A stretch of DNA of 64,000 nt from Thermoplasmata archaeon (GTDB lineage: Archaea; Thermoplasmatota; Thermoplasmata; Lutacidiplasmatales; UBA184). Location: the NCBI GenBank assembly GCA_022750335.1, contig JAKIVX010000001.1:129350-193349 (forward strand), written 5' to 3'. The position numbers and the translations under genes were made by a program. Of this stretch, positions 17,086-25,254 are shown in pieces. The notes under the pieces are model-generated. The model was not told the DNA's origin. It made no database searches and saw only the letters and a program-made list of their open reading frames with translations. Position 1 is the first letter of the stretch. Every line of letters begins with the position of its first letter.

Positions 17086-18397
17086 CTGGGCCTCCCCCCA
17101 CGGGTTCGTAGCGGACCACCACTCGCGAGTCCGTACGGAAGAGGTCGCGGGCGCGTTCCCGGACCTCCCGGGCGCGGACCGAGAGTAAGCGGTGGTAGAT
17201 CTGGTCCTCGAAGGTGGGAGAGTGAAGGATCGAGAAGTAGCCGAGCCGGAACCCGATGCGCGAGGCACCCTCGTACGCGAGGGCAGCGCCGCGACGGATG
17301 CGAGTCTGTGCGTCGCGCATTTCCCGTGCGGTCGGCCCCGCCTCGCAAAGGCGCTCCACGATGCGGTCCACCGCCGGCTCCAGCCGGTCGAGCGGGACTC
17401 CTCGGGCGGCCTGAGCCTGGATCGTGAACAGTCCGGGGTACACCCGAGGTCTCCATTCGCTGGTGGCCCGGACGGCGAGGCCCGTCTCTACCAGTCCCCG
17501 ACACAGGCGGGCGCTCGGGTGCTCCCCCGCACGGCCCCAACCGGGTCCGGCGGAGAAAAGGCGGTTCTCCCCTCCGAGGATCGTATCGACCAGCATGGTC
17601 GCTGGGGTCGCGGGGTCATCCAGCGCCGGCGACCGCCACGCCATCTGAAGGTACGGCGTGGTCCCCGGTCCCGAGAGCTCGGCCCGGCGCTCCCCGCGGG
17701 CCGCGGGTTCGGGATGGCCGACGGTCACATCGGCCCCGGTGTCGGGCAGCTTGGAGAACTTTCGACGGATCTCAGCGGCCGTGCTGCGGAGGTCGAATCC
17801 GCCGGCGACGACGAGGACCGCGTTCCGCGTCCCGTAGAACTTGTGATAGTAGGCCCGGAGCTCGGCCGGGGTCAACCGCTCGATGTCCTCGCGTCGACCG
17901 AGCGCATCCCACCGGTACGGGTGCACCCGGAAGGCGAGTTGGTAGACTTCCTCCTCCACCCGGAACTCGGGCCAGTTCTCGTTCCCTTCTCGCTCCGAGT
18001 GGATGACGGTCCGTTCCCGTTCCACTTCTCCGTCCTCGAGCAGGGCCCGGGTCATCCGGTCCGACTCAATGTCGAGCGGGATCGAGAGGTGGTCGCGAGG
18101 GACCGTCGAGAAGTACGCGGTGAAGTCCGTGTCGGTGAACGCGTTGAGCTCCCCGCCGACCTGGATGATGGCCCGGTCGATCGCGCCCTTGGCATACCGA
18201 GGGGAGCCTTCGAACAGCATGTGTTCGACCCAGTGAGATGCCCCGGTGATTCCGGGGTGTTCGTTCTTGGAGCCGACCCGGTACCATACCCAGACGCTGG
18301 AAGTGGGGCTGTCCACGAGGGGCGCGAGCACCACCCGGAGTCCGTTCTTGAGCTCGAACGACTCAAGTTTCGGCCGGGCTCCCGCACCGCGTGGCAT
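17078..18397 (-). CDS. M16 family zinc peptidase, catalytic subunit
   Basis: The ATG at 18397 sits 27 nt from a TATA-like box, implying a leaderless start (439 aa). The inverted zinc motif HWVEH is present in GASHWVEHMLFEGSPRYA. The distal glutamate is likely in the following EREGNENWPEFRVEEEVYQLAF segment. HPYRWDALGRREDIERLT and YHKFYGTRNAVLVVAGGF are typical M16 N-half blocks, and the C-half has LFSAGPGWGRAGEHPSARLCRGLVETGLA. The enzyme probably degrades or processes peptides together with the co-transcribed subunit. Confidence 0.9.
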   Translation of the reverse strand: MPRGAGARPKLESFELKNGLRVVLAPLVDSPTSSVWVWYRVGSKNEHPGITGASHWVEHMLFEGSPRYAKGAIDRAIIQVGGELNAFTDTDFTAYFSTVPRDHLSIPLDIESDRMTRALLEDGEVERERTVIHSEREGNENWPEFRVEEEVYQLAFRVHPYRWDALGRREDIERLTPAELRAYYHKFYGTRNAVLVVAGGFDLRSTAAEIRRKFSKLPDTGADVTVGHPEPAARGERRAELSGPGTTPYLQMAWRSPALDDPATPATMLVDTILGGENRLFSAGPGWGRAGEHPSARLCRGLVETGLAVRATSEWRPRVYPGLFTIQAQAARGVPLDRLEPAVDRIVERLCEAGPTAREMRDAQTRIRRGAALAYEGASRIGFRLGYFSILHSPTFEDQIYHRLLSVRAREVRERARDLFRTDSRVVVRYEPVGGGPDE

Positions 18398-18421
18398 GGG
18401 GCAGTTGGGGGACGCCCGTCC

Positions 18422-18427
18422 ATATAA
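18422..18427. promoter_or_regulatory. Shared TATA-like element between the M16 operon and the NUDIX gene
   Basis: ATATAA on the plus strand reads TTATAT on the minus strand. On the minus strand it is centred 27 nt before the M16 ATG. On the plus strand it precedes the NUDIX gene but has no start codon at +27, so its plus-strand use is less certain. Confidence 0.55.
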
Positions 18428-18513
18428 CTCGGAACTTCGAGGTGACCCCGGCTTCACCAGAGGTCCACGCCTCGGCCGAAGCCGTCAAGGACCTCCATGC
18501 CTGGACCGACGCC

Positions 18514-18942
18514 ATGGCGGGCTCGAGGACGATACAAATCGTGAATGTCGGGGTGGTCGCAGACGCGTCCATTCTCGTTCTTCGCCGAGCCAAGGAGGAC
18601 TCGCTCCCCGGATACTGGGAGATTCCCGGCGGGGGGGTCGAGCCCGGGGAGACCTTTCCGACCGCCGCCCGACGTGAGCTCGCGGAGGAGACGGGGATCC
18701 GGACGTCGGTCCTTCGAGAGATCCACCACCAACGGGGTCCCGCTCCCCCCGGTTTTCGCCGACCGATCCTCGAACTCGCGGCGTTCCATCTCGCTCTTCC
18801 TTCCCGACCTCCCGTTACGATCGTTCCGGGGGAGCACTCGGAGTTCCGATGGGTAGGTCGAGACGACCTCCCGCTCCTTCGGATGATGGACCTGAATCGG
18901 TCCTTGGCGCTGCGAGCGCTCGATACCGGACCCACCGCGTGA
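18514..18942 (+). CDS. NUDIX hydrolase
   Basis: The NUDIX box GGGVEPGETFPTAARRELAEETGI fits GX5EX7REUXEEXGU with all catalytic residues. The ATG at 18514 gives 142 aa and starts just before the first beta-strand (IQIVNVGVV); a GTG at 18442 would add 24 residues. LPGYWEIPGG before the box is typical. The enzyme hydrolyses nucleoside diphosphates linked to another group; the substrate cannot be told from sequence. Confidence 0.9.
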   Translation: MAGSRTIQIVNVGVVADASILVLRRAKEDSLPGYWEIPGGGVEPGETFPTAARRELAEETGIRTSVLREIHHQRGPAPPGFRRPILELAAFHLALPSRPPVTIVPGEHSEFRWVGRDDLPLLRMMDLNRSLALRALDTGPTA

Positions 18943-19040
18943 CGGTCACGTCTGCTCTCTGGGGGAGGGGTTGTTCCGATTCCCCGAATCCACCCAGCCG
19001 CTCTCCTCAGAATTCAAGAAAAACCGGCCCACCCCAACCC

Positions 19041-19046
19041 TTAAGC
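19041..19046 (+). promoter_or_regulatory. TATA-like box for the ether-lipid operon
   Basis: TTAAGC is centred 27 nt before the GTG at 19070 that fits the N-terminus of DGGGP synthase. Confidence 0.5.
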
Positions 19047-19069
19047 GACACCCCCCGCCATCGGGCGAT

Positions 19070-19918
19070 GTGCATCCGGCGCTCCGACTGGTGCGGGTGG
19101 GCAACTTAGGCGTCTCGTTCGTCGGCACTCTCGTCGGAGGGCTCGTGGCCCGGGGGACGGGGCTCTCGCTCCCCCTCCCGATCTGGATCGCGGTACTTCT
19201 CGCTGCCCTTTCGACCTCGCTCGTGACGGCGGGCGGTAACGTGCTCAATGACCTCCTCGACCAAGAGGGCGACCGGACCAACCACCCTCATCGGCCCTTG
19301 GTGACGGGCGAGATCTCGAACTCCACGGCGCGCACCCTCGCGGCAAGTCTGTTCGTCGGGGGGGGTGTCGTGGTCGTGCCCGTGCTCTGGATCGCCCCCT
19401 GGATCGGGGTCCTGCTCGTCCTGGCCATTGGGGCATTGCTCGGGTACGAGTTCCGACTCAAGAGCCGCGGATTCGTGGGAAACCTGACGGTCGGCTTCCT
19501 GACCGGGATGGTGTTCATTTATGGAGGGACGGCGGCGGGGAACCTCCTCCTGCTCCTCCCGTTCGCGGCTATGGCCTTCCTGGCGACCCTGAGCCGCGAG
19601 GTGATCAAGGACATGGAAGATGTGGCGGGAGATGTCGGCCGCTCGACCTTCCCCAAGACCTATGGGATGGGGGCCGCCGGGGGACTCGCGCGGGGAGCGG
19701 TGACCGCAGCGCTCCTCCTCAGCGCGGTCCCGTTCTTCTGGTTCCTTCGATGGGGGAGCGTCGCCGGGATTATCTACCTCGCCCTGGTCCTCGCGGCGGA
19801 CGGGGTGTTCGTACTCTCCGTGGCGTACTTGCCGAACCGACTCCACTGGGAGCAGACGATGAGCAAGTTGGGGATGACGATCGCGCTGTTCGCCTTCCTG
19901 GCGGTGGCGTTCCGGTGA
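19070..19918 (+). CDS. Digeranylgeranylglyceryl phosphate synthase (UbiA superfamily)
   Basis: The GTG at 19070 is 27 nt after a TATA-like box and starts at the conserved N-terminus (VHPALRLVRVGNLGVSF); 282 aa. The enzyme adds the second geranylgeranyl group to GGGP, the second ether bond of archaeal lipids. The first Asp-rich motif NDLLDQEGDRTNHPHRPLV and second REVIKDMEDVAGD hold Mg-diphosphate. There are 7-9 membrane helices. It heads a tight operon with GGGP synthase and CarS. The upstream 33 codons of the track ORF contain no family sequence. Confidence 0.93.
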   Translation: MHPALRLVRVGNLGVSFVGTLVGGLVARGTGLSLPLPIWIAVLLAALSTSLVTAGGNVLNDLLDQEGDRTNHPHRPLVTGEISNSTARTLAASLFVGGGVVVVPVLWIAPWIGVLLVLAIGALLGYEFRLKSRGFVGNLTVGFLTGMVFIYGGTAAGNLLLLLPFAAMAFLATLSREVIKDMEDVAGDVGRSTFPKTYGMGAAGGLARGAVTAALLLSAVPFFWFLRWGSVAGIIYLALVLAADGVFVLSVAYLPNRLHWEQTMSKLGMTIALFAFLAVAFR

Positions 19919-20682
19919 CCGAGGCCGAGCGACCGGGGCGGGTCGAGCGGTATCTTCGGGACCTCATGCGCGAGGGCCCGATCCATTTCACACTCATCGA
20001 TCCCGACAAGTCCCCCAGTGCGACTGCCGGGCGCGTCGCGCAAGGAGCCGTGGCGGAGGGGAGCCACGCCATCTTGCTGGGCGGATCGACCGGAATGTCT
20101 CCGGAGAAGATGGGGGCGGCGGCGCGCGCCGTCAAGGGTTCCGTCCCGGTACCGGCGATCATCTTCCCGGAGGGACCCGGCTCCTTGAGCCGGGACGCGG
20201 ACGCAGTGCTGTTCATGAGCCTCCTCAACTCCCGACGCCTCGACCTGGTCGTCCGGGCCCACGCGAAGGCGGCTCCCGTCGTCCGCGCCTTGGGTCTTGA
20301 GCCGATTCCTCTCGGCTACCTCGTCATCGCCCCTGGAATGCGGGTCGGCGAGGTCGGGGAAGTGGACGTGGTCTCGCGCGACGATACCGCCGCTGCTGCC
20401 GGCTATGCGCTCGCGGCCGAGTACCTCGGGATGCGATTCGTCTATCTAGAAGCTGGATCCGGGGCTCCTGCCCCGGTCCCGGTACCCCTCGTAGAGGCCG
20501 TCAAGGCGGTCGTCTCGGTACCGGTCGTGGTCGGTGGGGGCATCCGCACGGCCCCCGAGGCCCGGGCGCTGCTGCGCGCGGGTGCGAACGCCTTGGTGAC
20601 GGGGACGATCACGGAGGAGGAAGGGCTCGGACCCGCCTTCCGCGGTATCCTGGAGGAAGTTCGGAGGGCTCGTGTCCGGTAA
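19915..20682 (+). CDS. Geranylgeranylglyceryl phosphate synthase
   Basis: The GTG at 19915 overlaps the upstream stop as GTGA (255 aa). The enzyme joins geranylgeranyl diphosphate to glycerol-1-phosphate, the first committed step of archaeal membrane lipids. It has the TIM-barrel GGGPS signatures FTLIDPDKSPS near 20, AILLGGSTGMSPEKM near 50, FMSLLNSR, GYLVIAPGMRVGEV, FVYLEAGSGAPAPVP and VPVVVGGGIRTAPEARALLRAGANALVTG (phosphate site). Product and next substrate are handled by the gene immediately upstream. Confidence 0.96.
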   Translation: MTEAERPGRVERYLRDLMREGPIHFTLIDPDKSPSATAGRVAQGAVAEGSHAILLGGSTGMSPEKMGAAARAVKGSVPVPAIIFPEGPGSLSRDADAVLFMSLLNSRRLDLVVRAHAKAAPVVRALGLEPIPLGYLVIAPGMRVGEVGEVDVVSRDDTAAAAGYALAAEYLGMRFVYLEAGSGAPAPVPVPLVEAVKAVVSVPVVVGGGIRTAPEARALLRAGANALVTGTITEEEGLGPAFRGILEEVRRARVR

Positions 20683-22480
20683 CAGCTCCGGGAAGTCTCC
20701 CCACGCGGACGTCCGGCGGGGCCACGTTCTCTTCCGATCCCCCGCTCCGCCGATGACGGTCGGCCTCATCGTGGTCGCCTCGGCCGCCGTCGGGGCGCTC
20801 CTCTTTGGGGTCTCCGTTCGACCGTTCCTGGAAGGGTGGATTCTCGCGGGCGCCCTCCCGGCCTTGGCGGCCGCCGTTCTCACGGGACCGATCGCGAAGG
20901 CGATGGGGGGTCGGTTCGAATTCCATCGCTCCTGCCTACTCGCGTTGACCGCGCTCCTGATGGCGATCCCCTTGGCCGCCGCGTGGCGGTTGGCGCTCTC
21001 CGTCGTGCCGGGTTCAACCCCGAGTGTTCTGTTCCTGGCGGCCTTCCTCATCGGCCCCTCCGTCTGGTTCCGGCAGGTGGGTCTGTTCGGCATCGCACGC
21101 CCCAGTCACCTGCGAGTACTGCCGGCGACGCTCGTGCAGCCCGTCCTTTACGCGGTCGCAATCCTGGTCCTCCTTCCCGTTTCCCTACCCGAGATCACCG
21201 CGATGGTGATCTGTGGGCTGATCGGCCTCGGGTGCGCCTATGCCTTGGTCCGCGCGGCGGATCGCCCGCTGCGCCGCGAATTCCAGAGCTCGGGGGTGAG
21301 CCTGATCCGCCCACTCTTGGATCACGTCGGGCAGCGCGACCCGGACGCCACCCGCGCGCTCGAGGCCTTCTTCCTCAAATTCGCGCAGCCGGCCGACCTT
21401 CGTGTAAGCCTCCTCGGCTTCTCCCGGTCCGGCCGGCCGTATGCGACCGTCGCGCTCCCGACGGTGCACCCGGGACCGTTCGCCGCGCTCGGCGCGAGCG
21501 ACCTGCCGCGCAAGCTGGCGGAGCAACTCGGCCCGGCGGCGGGGACGGTCCTCGTACCGCACACGCCGTCCGACCACGACCTGGACCTGCCCTCGGAATC
21601 GGAGCTCGGACTCGTCGGCGCCGCGGCCCGTTCCCTATTGGCGGATCTCGGCCCCGAACTCCCCTCGCGGGCGAGCCCCCTCGTGTCCCCCTACGCCGGC
21701 AGCTTCGCCCGAGCACAGCTCCTCGGGGACGTGGCCCTCGTGACGGTCAGCCGCGCGCCGGACCCCACCGACGATATCGCATTTGGCGTCGCAGATCGGA
21801 TCGTGCGCGAGATCACCTCCGAGGGAGGGCCTCGCCTCGCCCTCATTGACGCCCACAACTCGTACATCGAAGGTCTCGGGGACATCACCTATGGTACTCC
21901 CGCGGCCGAGCAGCTCCTTCGCGACACGAAGGCCGCCGTTTCCGCGGCGACGGCGGCCGCGCGCGACGGGCCGGTCGAGGTCGGGGTCGGGGTCCGCACC
22001 GGATACGACATCGGCCGGGACGGGATCGGCCCGCAGGGGATGCGCGCGCTGGTCGTACGCGCTGCGGGTCAGACCACGGCGTATGTGCTGATCGACGGGA
22101 ACAACCTCGTGCAAGGCCGACGGGCGCCGATCGTGGTGGCGCTCGAAAAGCTGGTCGACGCGGCGGAAGTGATGACGACCGACAATCACGTGGTCCATGA
22201 GGTCGACGGAGGGATCAACCCCGTCGGTGAACGACTCGGGACTGACGGGCTCGTGGCGGGAGCCGTGCAGGCGGTCCAGGCGGCGCTCCAGGACCTAGCC
22301 CCGACCCAACTCCGATTCGGGACCCGTGAGGTGCCCTCCGTCAAGGTCCTCGGACCGGGATTCACCGCACGGCTTTTGACCTCGCTCGGCGACACCCTCT
22401 CGATGTTCGAGTACATGCTGGCCGCGACCCTCCTGTTGCTCCTCACCGGCTCGCTCGTCGTGGTGTTCGTGCTCCAGTAG
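20672..22480 (+). CDS. DUF2070 family membrane protein
   Basis: The GTG start overlaps the end of the GGGP synthase gene. The 602-residue protein has an N-terminal block of about six membrane helices, a large soluble domain and one C-terminal helix (EYMLAATLLLLLTGSLVVVFVL). The soluble part carries LPTVHPGPFAALGASDLPRKLAE and LIDAHNSYIEG, both typical of archaeal DUF2070. The His/Asp residues in these motifs and DNHVVHEVDGGINPVGE suggest a metal site. Its biochemical role is unknown; placement between lipid enzymes hints at a membrane function. Confidence 0.88.
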   Translation: MSGNSSGKSPHADVRRGHVLFRSPAPPMTVGLIVVASAAVGALLFGVSVRPFLEGWILAGALPALAAAVLTGPIAKAMGGRFEFHRSCLLALTALLMAIPLAAAWRLALSVVPGSTPSVLFLAAFLIGPSVWFRQVGLFGIARPSHLRVLPATLVQPVLYAVAILVLLPVSLPEITAMVICGLIGLGCAYALVRAADRPLRREFQSSGVSLIRPLLDHVGQRDPDATRALEAFFLKFAQPADLRVSLLGFSRSGRPYATVALPTVHPGPFAALGASDLPRKLAEQLGPAAGTVLVPHTPSDHDLDLPSESELGLVGAAARSLLADLGPELPSRASPLVSPYAGSFARAQLLGDVALVTVSRAPDPTDDIAFGVADRIVREITSEGGPRLALIDAHNSYIEGLGDITYGTPAAEQLLRDTKAAVSAATAAARDGPVEVGVGVRTGYDIGRDGIGPQGMRALVVRAAGQTTAYVLIDGNNLVQGRRAPIVVALEKLVDAAEVMTTDNHVVHEVDGGINPVGERLGTDGLVAGAVQAVQAALQDLAPTQLRFGTREVPSVKVLGPGFTARLLTSLGDTLSMFEYMLAATLLLLLTGSLVVVFVLQ

Positions 22481-22492
22481 GAGGGGTCGGCG

Positions 22493-24112
22493 GTGACCCT
22501 ATCTTCCCTCGCCCCGGACGCGAAGACGGTCCTCGGGGAGGAGAGCCTCCGTCTCCTGACCCAACTCGTCGCCGCCGCTCCTACCAACCTCGAGGACCCC
22601 GGTCACCATCGCTGGGAGAAACCGAACTATCTCCGCACGTCCGATATCATCGTCCGCGCGGCCCGGGCCCGGGGACTCGAGACCCGGATCTACGACCCGG
22701 TCGTCGCCGGGGACGCCCCCGGCGACTGGCACGGGCTCGCCCGACCGAACGTCATCGCGGAGCTCAACGTCGATGCGCCGGAAACCGTTTTGATTCTGGC
22801 CCACTACGACGTCGTCCCGATCCCGGCGGAGCAGTTGACCCGATGGAAAAGCCCGCCGCACTCGCTCACGGCGCGTGCGAACGGCCGTCTCTACGGACGC
22901 GGTGCGAACGATGACCTCGGCAGCGGGGTCGTCGGTTCCCTCCTCGCACTCGGCCGACTCGCCGAAGGCGACCCGCCGCCCCGCAACGTGCGGCTCGTCG
23001 TCTGCTGCGACGAGGAGACGGGAGGCGAGGGGGGCGTCGAGGCCGTCAAGCATCACGACTCGACGCTCGCCTCGGACGATCCGAGCCGGATCCTGGCCGG
23101 AGATGTGGTGCTCATCCCCGACGGGAGTCCGGAGACCACCGCCGGCTCGAGCGGCGTTGCGTTTCTCGAGGGGTCGTTCGACCAGCCGGTCGCACTTCGA
23201 GAAGTCTTGGCTTACGGTGACGTGCTCGTCGGACTCCACGACCTGGCCCGCACGTGGAAGTCCGCGCTCCCCTCTCCGGACTGGCCGAAGCGCCACGCTC
23301 CTGAAGCTGTGATCACGGGGCGAGCGACCGTGACTGGAGTCGACCTCCGATCGACCCCGGAAGGACCCCCGGTGCTCCAACTCGTCGCAGCGCACGCGGA
23401 GAGCGATGCCGCGAACCAGATCGCGCGAGCCGTCACCCTCGTTTTTTTGGGGCCGCCCGCAGAGCTCGACGCCCTCGCGGCGCGGTGTGCTCCTCTCCTC
23501 CCGAGCCCGTTCCGATTCGAGCCCGCCGGTTCGACAGCGCTCACGATCGTGCCCCCCTCCCGGGGGTTCCAGGTCGTCGGCGAGGCGGCGCACGGAGGAT
23601 ATCCCCACCGCGGCCACAATCCGGTCCCAGTCGCTCTCCAACTTCTCCGGGCCGCGATCGATCGCGGATGGGTCGACCCCGGGAGCCGCGGAACCACGAC
23701 CTACACGTTGGACCTGCGACTGCCACCCGAAATGGAACTGGACGAAGGGCTTCGGGCCGCGCTCGGGTTCGTGCGCGCCGGGGTGGCCAACCGCTCCCCC
23801 CACGCCCGCATCGACGCTCCCCCGGCCCGGTGCCGGTCCGGCTACGCCCTCCCTCCCGAGGCGCCCGAGGTACTACGCCTCCAGCGGATCCTCGCGGACA
23901 CGGTCGACTCCCCCGGGATCTTCGGCGAGTACGGAGGGACGGATGCGAGCGCGATCCGCGGCCTCCTCGCCCCGAACGGAGGTCCGCTCCCGGCGCTCGT
24001 GTTTGGCAGCATGGACGTCGAGGCGCACATCCACGACGCCGAGGAGAGCGTGGACCCGCGGCTGCTCGCCGGGGTCGCGCGCGCGATCGAGCGGTTCGTC
24101 CGCGAGCCGTGA
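22493..24112 (+). CDS. M20 family metallopeptidase/deacylase
   Basis: The GTG start is preceded by GGAGGGG. The 539-residue protein has the di-zinc M20 ligands in order: ILAHYDVV (His), YGRGANDDLGSGV (bridging Asp), CCDEETGGEGG (catalytic Glu and ligand Glu), VLIPDGSPE (Asp), and a C-terminal AHIHDAEESVDP (His). The lid domain lies between. Members cleave peptides or N-acyl amino acids; the exact substrate is unknown. The length exceeds the usual 370-450 residues, mainly in the middle. Confidence 0.88.
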   Translation: MTLSSLAPDAKTVLGEESLRLLTQLVAAAPTNLEDPGHHRWEKPNYLRTSDIIVRAARARGLETRIYDPVVAGDAPGDWHGLARPNVIAELNVDAPETVLILAHYDVVPIPAEQLTRWKSPPHSLTARANGRLYGRGANDDLGSGVVGSLLALGRLAEGDPPPRNVRLVVCCDEETGGEGGVEAVKHHDSTLASDDPSRILAGDVVLIPDGSPETTAGSSGVAFLEGSFDQPVALREVLAYGDVLVGLHDLARTWKSALPSPDWPKRHAPEAVITGRATVTGVDLRSTPEGPPVLQLVAAHAESDAANQIARAVTLVFLGPPAELDALAARCAPLLPSPFRFEPAGSTALTIVPPSRGFQVVGEAAHGGYPHRGHNPVPVALQLLRAAIDRGWVDPGSRGTTTYTLDLRLPPEMELDEGLRAALGFVRAGVANRSPHARIDAPPARCRSGYALPPEAPEVLRLQRILADTVDSPGIFGEYGGTDASAIRGLLAPNGGPLPALVFGSMDVEAHIHDAEESVDPRLLAGVARAIERFVREP

Positions 24113-24115
24113 CGG

Positions 24116-24703
24116 GTGCTTCCCGTGCTGAATCCCTTCCTGTCGGCGGGTCTCGCGGTACTCTGGATCCTCCTCCCCGCGTACATCGCCAACGCGTTCG
24201 CGACCCTCCCACGGGGTCGAGGGCCCCCGATGGATGGGGGCCGCACCTGGTCGCGCGACGGACGACGCATACTGGGACCGTCGAAGACGTGGGCCGGGTT
24301 CCTGTTCGCAGGGTTCGCGGCCCTCCCTTTCGGGTTGCTCGAGGCGTGGCTCATTCTGTTGGCCCCCCCATCGCTCCAACTCGTCCCTGTTCTCGCGCCG
24401 ACGGTCGTCGCCGCGATCCCCCTCGCGGCGATCCTGACCTTCGGGGCGATGACCGGGGACGCTCTCGGGTCCTTCGTCAAGAGGCGGCTCGACCGCCCGA
24501 GCGGGGCGCGGACGTTCCTCCTCGACCAGATGCCGTTCGTCCTCGTTCCGATCGCACTCGGACTCGTCTTTTACGAACCGCTCTTCGTCGGCGTCTTCGA
24601 CAGTCTGTACGCGGTCGCCTGGCTCCTCATCTTCACCCTCGGGCTGCACGCGGTCTTTAACTGGGTCGGTTACAAGGCCGGACTGAAGAAGGTACCGTGG
24701 TGA
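24116..24703 (+). CDS. carS: CDP-archaeol synthase
   Basis: The 195-residue integral membrane enzyme transfers CMP from CTP to unsaturated archaetidic acid, the step after DGGGP synthase. Signatures of the CarS/DUF46 family are LPAYIANAFATLPRGRGPPMDGGRT, RDGRRILGPSKTWAGFLFAG and TGDALGSFVKRRLDRPSGA, with about five membrane helices. The start is GTG at 24116, with another GTG at 24125 possible. It overlaps pyrE by 7 bases. Three consecutive-pathway lipid enzymes are thus in one operon. Confidence 0.93.
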   Translation: MLPVLNPFLSAGLAVLWILLPAYIANAFATLPRGRGPPMDGGRTWSRDGRRILGPSKTWAGFLFAGFAALPFGLLEAWLILLAPPSLQLVPVLAPTVVAAIPLAAILTFGAMTGDALGSFVKRRLDRPSGARTFLLDQMPFVLVPIALGLVFYEPLFVGVFDSLYAVAWLLIFTLGLHAVFNWVGYKAGLKKVPW

Positions 24704-25254
24704 TCGACCCATCCCCCGACACCGCTCCGCCCCCGGACGCTATCCTTCGGATGCTGCTCGAAGCGTCCGCGGTCCGATTCGGGGAATTCACCCTCACCTC
24801 GGGCGAGAAGAGCGACGTCTACGTGGACGTCAAGCGCGCGTGGACGGACCCCCACCGTCTCGACCTGCTCGCGCGGGCCTTCGCCGCCCGCGTCGGGTCG
24901 GCGGACCGCCTCGCGGGCATGGAGCTGGGCGCGGTCCCCCTCGTGGTGGCGACCGCCCTGCGCACCGGACATCCGTTCACGATCCTGCGCAAGTCCGTGA
25001 AAGAACACGGGACCCGCCAGGCCTACGAGGGCGACCTCGCCTCCGGCGACCGCGTCCTGCTCATCGAGGACGTTTCGACCACGGGCGGGAGCTCGGAGCG
25101 CTCCGTGCAGATCCTCCGCGCGGCCGGCGGCGTGGTCAACCGCGCCCTCGTCGTCATCGACCGAGAGGCCGGTGCGCGCGAGCGACTGGCCGCGATCGGC
25201 GTACGCCTCGAACCGCTCGCGACGTTGAGCGACCTGCGCAGGGCGCGCACGTGA
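24697..25254 (+). CDS. pyrE: Orotate phosphoribosyltransferase
   Basis: The 185-residue enzyme makes OMP from orotate and PRPP in pyrimidine synthesis. It shows GEFTLTSGEKSDVYVDVKR near 25, FTILRKSVKEHGTRQAYEG (Lys/His catalytic loop) and the PRPP-binding motif VLLIEDVSTTGGSS. The GTG start overlaps the CarS stop and its own stop overlaps the endA start as GTGA, so translation is probably coupled across the operon. Confidence 0.95.
   Translation: MVIDPSPDTAPPPDAILRMLLEASAVRFGEFTLTSGEKSDVYVDVKRAWTDPHRLDLLARAFAARVGSADRLAGMELGAVPLVVATALRTGHPFTILRKSVKEHGTRQAYEGDLASGDRVLLIEDVSTTGGSSERSVQILRAAGGVVNRALVVIDREAGARERLAAIGVRLEPLATLSDLRRART

Noticed and set aside
23440-23450. Run of seven T within the M20 peptidase gene as a terminator
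   Set aside because: It lies inside an intact reading frame encoding conserved M20 sequence.
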